Assembly: GCF_036320965.1 (NCBI RefSeq) | Contig: NC_092228.1 | Span: 15,934,307 to 15,998,306, forward strand | Source of the DNA: Panulirus ornatus | Lineage: Eukaryota; Arthropoda; Malacostraca; Decapoda; Palinuridae | Reading direction: 5' to 3' | DNA: 64,000 nucleotides | Part shown: piece after piece, positions 14,080 to 25,025 of the stretch | Layout: each line of letters opens with the position of its first letter | Numbering within the stretch: position 1 is the stretch's first letter | Position numbers and translations under genes: made by a program | The notes under the pieces: generated by a model | Databases searched by the model: none | The model's input: the letters and a program-made list of their open reading frames with translations, nothing else | Told to the model about the DNA's origin: nothing

Positions 14080-14128
<49 letters not shown>
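14080..14128. repeat. (CA)n microsatellite, 49 bp
   Basis: Uninterrupted. Smaller CA tracts follow at about 14165-14183 and 14219-14236. Confidence 0.96.
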
Positions 14129-14131
<3 letters not shown>

Positions 14132-14639
14132 CGTTTTCTTCACACTTACATCACACTCTAATATACACACAGACACACACACACGAACGTATACCTTCAC
14201 ACTTACACCACACTCTACCACACACACACACACACTCAGTGGATGAGGATCTAGTGACGGGTTTCCCTCCTCCACGCCCGGCTCTAGTCTTCCTCGGCAC
14301 ATCCGTTGAGGGAAAGTTGTTAATATGATTCTTTGAGAGGGATAGGAAAGTCATTCCCCCTTATTTATGGCACAGGGGTAAAAATGAAAACCTTGGCCTG
14401 TCAACGGGGCGTATCCGCCACCCGCTCCTCGCCGTGCATGTACGAGCCTTATGGCATGGAGCGGTAGGGCTCTTGAGGCGGGTGCTTTGGAGCTTGGGGG
14501 CTTGCGCCTCTCCACTTTGTTATATTTCGATTCTTGTATGAAATCATGAGACGGTGCCGTAGCCATTAATGTCTTCTGGAATACTCACTTGAGAGCACTA
14601 CAAAACCTTTTCCATATTTCGTTTTTACCGTCTTTATGG

Positions 14640-15110
14640 AGTTGTGGTGGTAGAGGGTGTTGCCGGGTGGTGGGAAATGGTGAAGATGTGGTGGTGGAGG
14701 TGGTGGTGGGTAGTCTTTGGTGGTGGTGGTGACGGCTGGCTGTGGTGGACGGAGGTGTGGTGAGGACAAGTGGTGGTAGTGTGGTGTAGTCGGGATGGTG
14801 GTTACCGTGGTGGTAGTTGACGGCGGCTGTGGAGTTCATGGTTGAGGATTGGTGATAGTGATGATTGTGGGAGTGGTATCGGTGATAGTGATTATGCTGG
14901 TAGTGGTATCGGTGATAGTGATGGGAGTGGTTTCGGTGATAGTGACGATAGTGGGAGTGATATCGGTGATAGTGATTATGCTGGTAGTGGTATCGGTGAT
15001 AGTGATGGCAGTGGTAGTGGTGTCGGTAAGTCATGGGACTGGTATTGGTAAGTGATGACAGTGGTGTCGGGGTGATAGTGGTGGTATCGGCGGTAGTGAG
15101 CGCGGCGACA
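14640..15110. repeat. GTGGTG-rich and GATAGTGAT minisatellite
   Basis: 14640-14830 is an irregular GTGGTG/GGTGGT tract. About 14848-15060 repeats a unit containing GGTATCGGTGATAGTGAT with a period near 24-30 bp. Translations are His/Tyr or Ser/Gly/Asp repeats without domain features, so I treat them as non-coding. Confidence 0.85.
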
Positions 15111-15910
15111 CTGGTCGATCCTTGAGACTGTCGTAAAATATAATATATATATACGAGCCAAGGCTAGATAAGACGTGTGTTACTACTACACATGCTCAGG
15201 GCCGTTGTAACTTTCCACCGTTACGATCATGGCTAGAGAGGCTCCCGAGAATCTCAAGATATAAATATAAATATATATATATAAAAAAATCATCTATAAA
15301 CTAACAGTTCAGCATGATCTCGCGGAGGAGATAAAAAAAAAATATATATACCCATGATTAACAACATCTGCAGGATATCCTTATACTTAAAGCTAAAGGC
15401 ACCATTCTCCACAAATCCACCACAAATTATCTGTGGGTTTTTTTGAACGCCGCCCAAGGAAAAGATCTCACTTGCCAACGCTGTCTAGAACATGTCGAGA
15501 AGGTCGGTATCAAAAGTGGCAAGACAGACGGACAGACACACGGACTATATATACCACTGGTCGTTTTAACCTAAACGTTCGGCCAACAGATCGTGAGGAC
15601 GGCGAAAGGGCCAAAGCGGTGGTGTTGCATAGATAAATAAATAAATAAATAAGAATAAATAAAATACCACTCGCGACAAGGTATCCTAGAGGACTTTATT
15701 GACCTGGTTGGCCAGAGAGAACGGGTGACTCCCAAATGCTCCTCCGGCCACGTAGTCGCCTGTCGACACTCAGTTTTGACTTGTGGGGCAAAAGTGGCGA
15801 ACATCCCTTGTAATGACACGGTCACACGACCCGCTCATTACGTGACATTTCCATTCGTTAGCTCAAAGCAAACGTAACTCGATATGTCTTTTTTCGAGGC
15901 CCGTGTAATA

Positions 15911-15914
<4 letters not shown>
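15111..15914. other. Unique stretch, no gene seen
   Basis: It contains short TA, A and AATA runs only. Confidence 0.55.

Positions 15915-15988
<74 letters not shown>
15915..15988. repeat. (TA)n microsatellite, ~74 bp
   Basis: Uninterrupted. It forms the left border of a TA-box unit. Confidence 0.97.
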
Positions 15989-15992
<4 letters not shown>

Positions 15993-16230
15993 CCCTGGGG
16001 ATAGAGGATTAAGAATACTTCCCACGTATTCCCTGCGTGTCGTAGAAGGCGACTAAAAGGGGAGGGAGCGGGGGGCTGGAAATCCTCCCCTCTCTTTTTT
16101 TTTCTTTAATTTTCCAAAAGAAGGAACAGAGGGGGCCAGGTATGGATATTCCAAAAAAGGCCCAGTCCTCTGTTCCTAACGCTACCTCGCTAACGCGGGA
16201 AATGGCGAATAGTTTAAAAGAAAAGAAAAA
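15989..16230 (+). mobile_element. TA-box dispersed unit, copy 1
   Basis: This is a ~240-bp unit repeated elsewhere in the window. It starts ATCCCTGGGGATAG, then has CCCTGCGTGTCGTAGAAGGC, a GGGGAGGGAGCGGGGGGCTGG segment able to pair with ATCCTCCCC, a T run, AATTTTCCAAAAG, GCCCAGTCCTCTGTTC, and the 3' box GCTACCTCGCTAACGCGGGA followed by AATGGCGAATAG. (TA)n lies on both sides. It has no coding capacity. It is probably a non-autonomous mobile element; a SINE is favoured by the 3' box shared with the LINE. Confidence 0.7.
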
Positions 16231-16233
16231 GAT

Positions 16234-16242
<9 letters not shown>

Positions 16243-16316
<74 letters not shown>
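16243..16316. repeat. (TA)n microsatellite, ~74 bp
   Basis: Right border of TA-box unit copy 1. Confidence 0.97.
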
Positions 16317-16318
<2 letters not shown>

Positions 16319-17459
16319 TATTAAAGTATAAAACATATGCAAGCATTCAAATTTAACACATTCTTTTAGAGGAAGTCAACAGAAAAATGAAAATTACCCG
16401 AATGAGTGAGGCGTTCGCATGCAGGAGACAGCGTGAGTGACGCCAGGGAGGATTTCAATCCAATAACACGAACGTTCGCCGGCGGCGCTGGTGGTGGCTT
16501 CTCTGAGGGTACGCAGTCGCCAGGTGAATTTCTCCCTCCTCCTCCTCCTCCTCCTCCTCCCCTCCAAACCTTCCTCCCCAGGCAAATACTTGAGTCCCTA
16601 ATGCGATGACTACCGCCATCCCTGGAATACTCCCAGGGGATCATCCCGTGGCTCCGGCGACGTTACATCCCTTCCTCCACCCAAAAAAAGAAAAAAAAAA
16701 AAAATCGAATATCCCGAGCAGAGGGAGACGCCATACACCAACCCTTCCCGCGTAAATTGGCGGTAGCGCTCGACTGATTATTCCTGTGAGCTACGATTGG
16801 TTTATTTTTCCTTCACCACCGGGAGATGGCCTGCAATATCTTAAGTATTTCTATCATTAAACATCAACTTTTATAAGCTTTTTTTTTCGAGAATAATTAT
16901 CCACTCTGACATCTCTGTCGACTCCACTGCGTTACATTTACCCACAATATATTTCCTCGCGTCTGTTCTACGCATTAGTAATAATGACTCAATGGCGTCT
17001 TTATATTCTTCCCACTTTGTAAAAAAAAAAAAAAAAAAAAAAAAAGCAAAAATAAGAGAAAAAACGTTTAAGCGAAACTTGATTCCTGATGCTCTTATTT
17101 TTTTTTTCCCCGCACTCTTGAATGTTATTCCAGAGGATTTTTCAACATATTCTAAATGGCGGGCTGGTTTTTACGGACCGCCAAGAGAGGTAAAACAATT
17201 GGTGACGCTCAGCAGAGATACTGGCGCTCTGCCCGAACAGAGTCCTGCTGCTGTGTTGATGATCACTACTCCTGAGGGCGACAACCGCAGTGTTATAAAA
17301 GTGGTCCAAAAGATCTTTCGCATCCCGCATTAACACTGCTATGATGGAAAATACCTTGATGACATACATGGCTTCCAATCTGCACTCGCAAACACTGCCT
17401 CCCCTATTGCCACGGTAATCAGGATACACTAAATTATCATCATATACAAAAAAAAAAAA
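16317..17459. other. Unique stretch, no gene seen
   Basis: It includes (CCT)n at about 16532-16561 and poly-A runs at 16684-16704 and 17022-17045. There is no recognisable gene. Confidence 0.55.
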
Positions 17460-17572
17460 ATGTGGGGAAAAATAGAGGTGTAAACATCTGAGGCTCAAAA
17501 TAGTGGTGTAAACATCTGAGGCTCAAAATAGTGGCGTAAACATCTGAGGCTCAAAATAGTGGTGTAAATAAT
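17460..17572. repeat. 28-bp minisatellite, ~4 units
   Basis: Tandem units contain AGGCTCAAAATAGTGGTGTA followed by AACATCTG. Confidence 0.9.
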
Positions 17573-17719
17573 TGAATACTACATCCGAAGGCATCAGAAG
17601 CTCTGTTCAGTAGACAAACACAGAAAGGACCTCAGCAAGTATCAACAGTGTATCAGGTCAGCCAGGGTGTGGCGATTACCACGACGGCCTGTGAGACGCA
17701 GAGCAACACGACAACAGCT

Positions 17720-18025
17720 TGGTCCTAAAACCAGCTGAGCTGAGGAGGTAGAAGACCTCCGACACCATCGTAAGGTATACGTAAGGTCCCAGACCCAGCT
17801 GTGGGGGGTAGAAGACCTCCGACACCATCGTAAGGTATACGTAAGGTCCTAAAACCAGCTGAGCTGAGGAGGTAGAAGACATCAGACACCATCGTAAGGT
17901 ATACGTAAGGTTCCAGACCCAGCTAAGGAGGCAGAAGACATCCCATACCATCGTAAGGTATACGTAAAGTAAAGCGATGTCCCACACTGAGCTTTAGGGG
18001 TAGAAGACCTCCGAAACCATCGCGA
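17720..18025. repeat. ~55-63-bp minisatellite, ~5 units
   Basis: Repeated core GTAGAAGACCTCCGACACCA then TCGTAAGGTATACGTAAGGT, with length variation between units (with or without AGCTGAGCTGAGGAG). Confidence 0.88.
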
Positions 18026-18369
18026 GGACATAATTAGTGTACTACCTAAACGATCTAATCAACATTTAATGGTCTTGGAGTCTTGAAAGTCGCCATAGAT
18101 TTGTTATGGATTGCAAAAAAAAAAAAAATGTGTCAGCAATCATAGTTGACGTACTGCAAGAGCAACACATCCTCTGTCCTGAGCCAAAATCGCTGGAAAT
18201 ATATTCCACATGACCCTGTCGGTATGGCTACTACACGGTGGTGGTGTACCAGAGTTCGGGGCAAGTTCCTGGTAAGAGGTAAACCCCCAACGGACTGGAC
18301 AGGGCGCTGTGGTCCCCTGCATCACAGAGATGTGTATAATTCATGATGATGATGATGACCGTTCTTGCA

Positions 18370-18375
<6 letters not shown>

Positions 18376-18449
<74 letters not shown>

Positions 18450-18456
18450 CTCTCTC
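18376..18456. repeat. (TC)n microsatellite, ~81 bp
   Basis: One interruption (TTC) at about 18431. Confidence 0.96.
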
Positions 18457-20697
18457 GTTCTGGCTAAAGGCAGAGGAACACGAAGTGACACCACATCTAT
18501 AAAAAGAAATAAAGGGGGAGATCCTCTTCGGAGGCCATCATGGAGACATGAATACTAAGGCATTAGTCAGTAATAAAGACACGACCCTAAGTAATAAAAC
18601 ATGGGTCCCACATCATGAAATGGCCTCAGTACTGAGACATTTCCTCACTAGACAAAAAAAAAGTGACTACTGAGACAAGAGCTTTGTCAAAAGATACAGC
18701 TCCAGTATTAAGCCACAACCCCAGTATTAAGACATGACTCATGATACTAAGACATGACTCCTGTATTATCACAATCCGAGCATCAAGAAACGAACCCCCC
18801 AGTATTAGAACAAAACACCCCACGCCGGCGGTACGGTACAAGAAGGGTGTCAAACTCAGGCTGGAAAACAACACATGGGGGAGGGGGAATTACGTTTCGC
18901 GCCAATAATCTAAAATTCACTGGGATCCGTCACGGTTCGGCAGCCGATGCCCGCGAGGCGCACCAGGATCTTGTTTCTGGACCAAACAAATCCGTTGATC
19001 GCAACCATTACCTCGGCCAAATGACATGATTACGCTATGCCGCTGGTAACAACAGCTGTGTCGACGCACTGATCAACGTACGGCACGAAAAGATGCTCTG
19101 AAAAATATTACGCTATTAAAAACCGGCTGATTATAGGAGGGTGGTCCTAACTTGGCAGAGACAGACCCGTGCAAAGGCCTTTATAAAACACAACTTTCCC
19201 GCTGGCCAGTGACCGCCTGGTTACAAAACTAGTGGCCCATCATCGTCCATTGTCGGTTCTCAAGCAGGTGTTCGTGGCGATCAGGCAAGTGGCGAGGCCA
19301 CTGTCTTTCTCATCGCTTGCTAATAAAAACAAGTGTCAAGAAAAGACAGTTCTTGCCAAGAGGAGGCCAACATCCAGCTACGTTCACTACAACACACCAC
19401 TGAAAACCCTGATCACTTTCACAAGACTTAAATAAATGTCTCTTTGCTTGAACGAAAGGTCGTTGTGTTGTCTCGTATATCCGCCGTCTCCATTCTGGGT
19501 TTTGAACTACACTCGAGCTACACTCTAACGAGGAGGGTTCAGCGAGTGTTAACGTCTTCCGTCTCTTCGCTCCTCCGGGTGGGAGATTCCTCTTCCCCAA
19601 GAAGTGGGGCGAATGAATGAATGAGTCTCGAACTATATAACTTTTGGATCCGGGGATTACATCTGAAACCTCACGAGTCGGGACACGTTCATCTACTACT
19701 TATTACAACCAGAAGACAAATCGCTGTAGAAATATCTTACGCTTCAAAAGTGTAGAAAGGTGCGACGTTACTAGTCACGTATACATATGACGTTGGATTT
19801 CAACCAGATTTCCTGGACAAACTATACGACAGGATCTTTACAAATGATGAACCCAAACGTCTAAGCCACAGGCGCAAAGTCTTGTGGAAGTAACACCCCC
19901 CGTGGCGCCTGACCCTCCAACACTTCCGATGGCAAATCTCCGTCAAGGACAAGTGCTAAGTAGCCTCCCCTGCACTCCCGAGAACCATCCATCCCTCACC
20001 TTCTCTTTCCTCCCATCCCCCTCAAGCGACCACCAAGACTCGAGGAAACATTCGCGTCCGAAAGTTTGAATCAGATTGCAAAACGGAAGCCCGGGGACAA
20101 GCTCCTAAAATTTTGGCAAGATATTCTTGTGGGGGGAGGGGAGAAGACTGTGAATGCTGCCACGGAGTTTTACTGCGGTGGTGGTGGTAAGGAGGGGGAT
20201 GGGGGGGGGGTCTCGCTGCTCTTGATGGCCCAGTCCATATTGCTCTTGAATGTGGCCTTGGACTACTACTTCACTGGCGTTTATAAAGAAATTAAAACCA
20301 CTGAACTCTTCAGCGATGGCAGCACACGTCTTCCACCACCATAAATATACTCTTGAATTCTTTTAAAATGCCACCGTCGAACTTCCATTACTTCCCTCAC
20401 CCCAAAATAACAGTATCAAATAACAGAGGTTCAATGCATATTCCCCCTTATCAGCTGCCATCAGTATCTGATCAGGACTTGCCATGTTGCAAACAAATTT
20501 GTAGCCCTGCGAGGATTCTGACAACTCCTGACTAATATGTAAAACTCAAAACACCTAAATTCGATACATCACACTAGGCATAATATTATGTCTTTCAATC
20601 TTACTTTATAAACTGTACAATTTCATAAGCGAGTTGGCATGGGGGTAACAGAGCAGAGATTTACTCCATCTATACACAACATAAACACTTCGTTCTA
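18457..20697. other. Unique stretch, no gene seen
   Basis: No exon, RNA or known repeat recognised. Confidence 0.5.
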
Positions 20698-20698
20698 T

Positions 20699-20730
<32 letters not shown>

Positions 20731-20738
20731 TTTTTTTT
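20698..20738. repeat. (AC)n-(AT)n-(T)n compound microsatellite
   Basis: It abuts the 3' tail of a minus-strand LINE. Read on the minus strand it is the element's A-rich end running into simple repeats. Confidence 0.93.
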
Positions 20739-21440
20739 GCTTTGTCGCTGTCTCCCGCGTTTGCGAGGTAGCGCAAGGAAACAGACGAAAGAAATGGCCC
20801 AACCCACCCCCATACACATGTATATACATACGTCCACACACGCAAATATACATACCTATGCAACTTTCCATGGTTTACCCCAGACGCTTCACATGCCTTG
20901 ATTCAATCCACTGACAGCACGTCAACCCCGGTATACCACATCGCTCCAATTCACTCTATTCCTTGCCCTCCTTTCACCCTCCTGCATGTTCAGGCCCCGA
21001 TCACACAAAATCTTTTTCACTCCATCTTTCCACCTCCAATTTGGTCTCCCTCTTCTCCTCGTTCCCTCCACCTCCGACACATATATCCTCTTGGTCAATC
21101 TTTCCTCACTCATTCTCTCCAAGTGCCCAAACCATTTCAAAACACCCTCTTCTGCTCTCTTAACCACGCTCTTTTTATTTCCACACATCTCTCTTACCCT
21201 TACGTTACTTACTCGATCAAACCACCTCACACCACACATTGTCCTCAAACATCTCATTTCCAGCACATCCATCCTCCTGCGCACAACTCTATCCATAGCC
21301 CACGCCTCGCAACCATACAACATTGTTGGAACCACTATTCCTTCAAACATACCCATTTTTGCTTTCCGAGATAATATTCTCGACTTCCACACATTCTTCA
21401 AGGCTCCCAGAATTTTCGCCCCCTCCCCCACCCCACCCTA
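20739..21440 (-). mobile_element. RTE-like LINE, 5'-truncated copy 3
   Basis: On the minus strand the frame 21431-20922 gives 169 residues of the post-RT C-terminal region, from GEGAKILGALKNVWKSR through LYGCEAWAMDR to GRPNWRWKDGVKKILCD. The 3' UTR and the box TTTGCGAGGTAGC (reverse of GCTACCTCGCAAA) follow. The coding end is intact but the RT core is missing. The 5' break at about 21440 is fused directly to a TA-box unit. Its 3' UTR lacks about 200 bp present in copies 1 and 2. Confidence 0.88.
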
Positions 21441-21675
21441 TGATAATGGGGATAGGGGAGAAAGAAGACCGCCTAAGTCTTCCCTGCGTGTCGTAGAAGG
21501 CAACTAAGAGGGGCAGGAACGGGTGGATGCAAATCCTCCTTCCTGTATTACTCTCCTAAAGAAGAAGCAGAGCATGGAGTCAAGTGACTAATTTTCCATA
21601 TAAGGCTCAGTCACCTGTTCTTGACGCTATCTCGCTCATGCGGGAAATGGCGAACATAAATGGTGATATATATCT
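21441..21675 (+). mobile_element. TA-box dispersed unit, copy 2 (diverged)
   Basis: It matches the TA-box unit from GGGGATAGGGGAGAAAGAAG to GCGGGAAATGGCGAA but is more diverged, with many single-base changes. It starts at the truncated end of LINE copy 3 and ends at an irregular TATC/TATG tract leading into (TA)n. Confidence 0.7.
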
Positions 21676-21694
21676 ATATCTATATATGTATGTA

Positions 21695-21699
<5 letters not shown>

Positions 21700-21761
<62 letters not shown>
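21700..21761. repeat. (TA)n microsatellite, ~62 bp
   Basis: It lies between two TA-box units in opposite orientation. Confidence 0.97.
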
Positions 21762-21764
<3 letters not shown>

Positions 21765-21994
21765 CTTTCTTTCAAACTATTAGCCATTTCCCGCATTAGC
21801 GAGGTAGCGTTAAGAACAGAGGACTGGGCCTTTGAGGGAATACCCTCACCTGGCCCAATTCTCTGTTCCTTCTTTTGGAAAATTAAAAAAAAAACCGAGA
21901 GGGGAGGATTTCCAGCCCCCCGCTCCCTCCCCTTTTAGTCGCCTTCTACGACACGCAGGGAATACGTGGGAAGTACTCTTAATCCCCTATCCCC

Positions 21995-21998
<4 letters not shown>
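21762..21998 (-). mobile_element. TA-box dispersed unit, copy 3
   Basis: This is a full unit read on the minus strand: its 3' box (TTAGCGAGGTAGCGTTAAGA on plus) is next to one TA tract and its 5' end (CCCCTATCCCCAGGGAT on plus) next to another. Between them are the AATTTTCC and pairing GGGAGGGGG/CCTCCCC segments. Confidence 0.75.

Positions 21999-22042
<44 letters not shown>
21999..22042. repeat. (TA)n microsatellite, ~44 bp
   Basis: Uninterrupted. Confidence 0.96.
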
Positions 22043-22044
<2 letters not shown>

Positions 22045-22081
22045 CCACCTCGCTAACGCGGGAAATGGCGAATAGTATGAA

Positions 22082-22083
<2 letters not shown>
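22043..22083 (+). mobile_element. TA-box unit, 3' fragment only
   Basis: Only the last ~40 bp (ACCTCGCTAACGCGGGAAAT, GGCGAATAGTATGAAAG) remain, between two (TA)n tracts. Confidence 0.8.

Positions 22084-22147
<64 letters not shown>
22084..22147. repeat. (TA)n microsatellite, ~64 bp
   Basis: Uninterrupted. It separates inverted fragments of the TA-box 3' end. Confidence 0.97.
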
Positions 22148-22149
<2 letters not shown>

Positions 22150-22215
22150 TTTTTCATACTATTCGCCATTTCCCGCGATAGCGAGGTAGCGTTAAGAACA
22201 GAGGACTGGGCCTTT
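22148..22215 (-). mobile_element. TA-box unit, 3' fragment, inverted
   Basis: CATACTATTCGCCATTTCCC, then GCGAGGTAGCGTTAAGAACA, then GGACTGGGCCTTTGA: the reverse of the unit's last ~70 bp. It fuses at 22210-22225 with a plus-strand LINE fragment. Confidence 0.8.
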
Positions 22216-22814
22216 GAAGGAATAGTGGTTCCAACAATGTTGTATGGTTGCGAGGCGTGCACTATGGATAGAGCTGTGCGCAGGAGGATGGAGTGCTGGA
22301 AATGAGATGTTTGAGGACAATGTGTGGTGTGAGGTGGTTTGATCGAGTAAGTAACGTAAGGGTAAGAAGATGTGTGGAAATAAAAAGAGCGTGGTTGAGA
22401 GAGCAGAAGAGGGTGTTTTGAAATGGTTTGGTCACATGGAGAGAATGAGTGAGGAAAGATTGACCAAGAGGATATATGTGTCGGAGGTGGAGGGAACGAG
22501 GAGAAGAGGAGACCAAATTGGAGGTGAAAGATGGAGTGAAAAAGATTTTGTGTGATCGGGGCCTGAACATGCAGGAGGGTGAAAGGAGGGCAAGGAATAG
22601 AGTGAATTGGAGCGATGTGGTATACCGTTGTTGACGTGCTGTCAGTGGATTGAATCAAGGCATGTGAAGCGTCTGGGGTAAACCATGGAAAGCTGTGCAG
22701 GTATGTATATTTGCGTGTGTGGACGTATGTATATACATGTGTATGGGGGTGGGTTGGGCCATTTCTTTCGTCTGTTTCCTTGGGCTACCTCGCAAACACG
22801 GGAGACAGCGAAAA

Positions 22815-22820
<6 letters not shown>
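22210..22820 (+). mobile_element. RTE-like LINE, internal/3' fragment, copy 4
   Basis: It starts at GGAATAGTGGTTCCAACAAT, which in intact copies encodes the EGIVVPTMLYG segment, and continues to the stop and 3' UTR. Several one- and two-base losses break the frame: near 22289 (GGATGGAGTGC), near 22367 (GTAAGAAGATG) and near 22505-22526. It is a non-functional remnant. The 3' box reads GCTACCTCGCAAACACGGGA and is followed by a long poly-A. Confidence 0.85.
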
Positions 22821-22868
<48 letters not shown>

Positions 22869-22912
22869 TATAATATATATATATATATATAATATATATA
22901 TAATATATATAC
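22818..22912. repeat. Poly-A then (TA)n tract behind LINE tail
   Basis: About 34 A residues, then interrupted TA repeats. Confidence 0.93.
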
Positions 22913-23108
22913 TTATACCGGGTTGACGTGCTGTCAGTGGATTGAAGCAGGGCATGTGAAGCGTCTGGGGTAAACCATGGAAAGCTGTGTAGGTATGTAT
23001 ATTTGCGTGTGTGGACGTATGTATATACATGTGTAGGGGGGGGGGGTTGGGCCATTCTTTCGTCTGTTTCCTTGCGCTACCTCGCAAACGCGGAGACAGC
23101 GACAAAGA
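22913..23108 (+). mobile_element. RTE-like LINE, 3' UTR-only copy 5
   Basis: It begins ATACCGGGTTGACGTGCTGT, exactly at the end of the coding frame, and repeats the 3' UTR of copy 4 in the same orientation, ending GCAAACGCGGAGACAGCGAC. It is either a very short 5'-truncated insertion or a tandem duplication of the 3' UTR. Confidence 0.85.
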
Positions 23109-23201
23109 TTAATAAAAAAATAAAAAAAATAATATATAATAATAAAAATAATAAAAAAAATAAAAAAAAAAATAATAATATAATAAAAAAATAAAAAAAA
23201 A

Positions 23202-23276
<75 letters not shown>
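23109..23276. repeat. A/T-rich (AAT)n-like and (TA)n tract
   Basis: Irregular AATA/AAAT repeats, then about 75 bp of TA at 23202-23276, at the LINE 3' end. Confidence 0.93.
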
Positions 23277-23277
<1 letters not shown>

Positions 23278-24110
23278 CTTTTCCAAAGCATTACATTACA
23301 AACTGACTTGTAGCATGATCACAATCTATTTTTCTTTTTTAAATCCAAGTGCATATTTGGGTTATGATATTCCCCCAAAGATCGTGCAGATAGGAAACAC
23401 AAAATGTGAGGCTGGACTGACTGCAGATTAATCTTCTTCAAAAACAAGATGAAAGAAATTTTCCCAATGGAAGAAACAGTTGACTACAAAAAACTCTTTT
23501 TCTTTCAGTAATTCTGCAAAAAACTACACAAATAAATAATCTGACTATACATTGAGAGAAATCGCTGATATTTTTATTTCCTGCTAATTATTACGAGAAA
23601 AAATTCAACTGAAATTGCTTTTCATTCATGATATATATAAATGCTTGAGGTAATAACCATTTTTATTAAATGAAATACCGTTTTGCTTGTTTTTGGGGTA
23701 AAACATTAGTGATGGGCAATGGTTATTGTGAAACTCTTTTTATGAATAATGGAGTATGATGTATTGTGTTACAGTGTTCTTATGATTACCAATGAAAAAA
23801 TAGCTTTGCATTTTTCAACTGCAATTATTAGAGAAACAGGCAAAATCTTCATTGTTTAATTTTTTTTCCATTGTCTTTCACTTATAAATAAGCTATTTCA
23901 TCTCATAAGACACCTATAGAAGATTTAAAACCTATGTACCCTACATATTTGCTTTGTCCTTCTCAACACAAAATATCACTTAAAACAAAGAAAGCTCATT
24001 ACAGAAATACAAAAAATTTGGTATCCTGCCTACGGTAACTTTTTATCATTACAAAATTACAAACTGAATCTATGATCGTCTACCAAATGAAACTCTCTTG
24101 GTACAGGCGC
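23277..24110. other. Unique AT-rich stretch, no gene seen
   Basis: All frames are closed and there is no repeat structure. Confidence 0.6.
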
Positions 24111-24412
24111 ACTAGGCTAGCGAAGACTATGCTAATGAGGCTAGTAACAAGGCTAGTGAAGAACATGTGAATGTAGCTAGTGACTAGCTGGTGAAGACCA
24201 TGTGAATTGAAGACCATGTGAATGAAGTTGTGACTAGGATAGAACATGTGAATAAGGCTAGTGACTAGGCTAGTGAAGACGTTATGTGAATGAGGCTAGT
24301 GACTAGGCTAGTGAAGACGTTATGTGAATGAGGCTAGTGACTAGGCTAGTGAAGACGTTATGTGAATGAGGCTAGTACTAGACTAGGCTAGTGAAGACGT
24401 CATGCGAATGGG
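24111..24412. repeat. 38-bp minisatellite (GTGACTAGGCTAGTGAAGAC core)
   Basis: About seven units. The period is 38 bp in the regular part (24261-24380). The left units are degenerate, with deletions. Confidence 0.9.
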
Positions 24413-24702
24413 CCCCTTGTGCTCACGACGCACTTCACCAACAGATATGGCGGCAATGCTCTGTCAGTCTATTCCTAAACCAGACATTAACGTGCGTCCC
24501 TGCTTAAGGAACGTGCATTCTTTTTTTTTTTTTTTCTATCCGTACGTGTAAGTTCTGCTCATCTCAGTAATAAACATTCCGTCGCTGACATCTTTAACCC
24601 ACCTGTGTTTGGTATAAACTTTAGATGGAAAGTATTACAAACGCCTTGAGTCGGAAGATTTTTTTTCCTAGCGCAAAAGTCCACCAAGAGCCAATATAAA
24701 CA

Positions 24703-24704
<2 letters not shown>

Positions 24705-24761
<57 letters not shown>
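24705..24761. repeat. (TA)n microsatellite, ~57 bp
   Basis: Left border of TA-box unit copy 6. Confidence 0.97.
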
Positions 24762-24764
<3 letters not shown>

Positions 24765-24867
24765 CCCTGGGGATAGGGGAGAAAGAATACTTCCCACGTA
24801 TTCCCTGCGTGTCGTAGAAGGCGACTAAAAGGGGAGGGAGCGGGGGGCTGGAAATCCTCCCCTCTCA

Positions 24868-24903
<36 letters not shown>

Positions 24904-25025
24904 CCAAAAGAGGGAACAGAGAAGGGGCCCAGGTGAGGATATTCCCTCAAGGGCCTAGTCCTCTGTTCTCAACGCTACCTCGCTAATGCGGGAAATGGCG
25001 AATAGTATGAAAGAAAGAAAAGATA
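24762..25025 (+). mobile_element. TA-box dispersed unit, copy 6 (most complete)
   Basis: It runs from ATCCCTGGGGATAGGGGAGA through CCCTGCGTGTCGTAGAAGGC, GGGGGGCTGGAAATCCTCCC, a ~30-base T run, AATTTTCCAAAAGAGGGAAC and CTCTGTTCTCAACGCTACCT to CGGGAAATGGCGAATAGTAT. It ends in AAGAAAAGA and short TATA/AGATA repeats. This is the best consensus source for the family. Confidence 0.78.
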
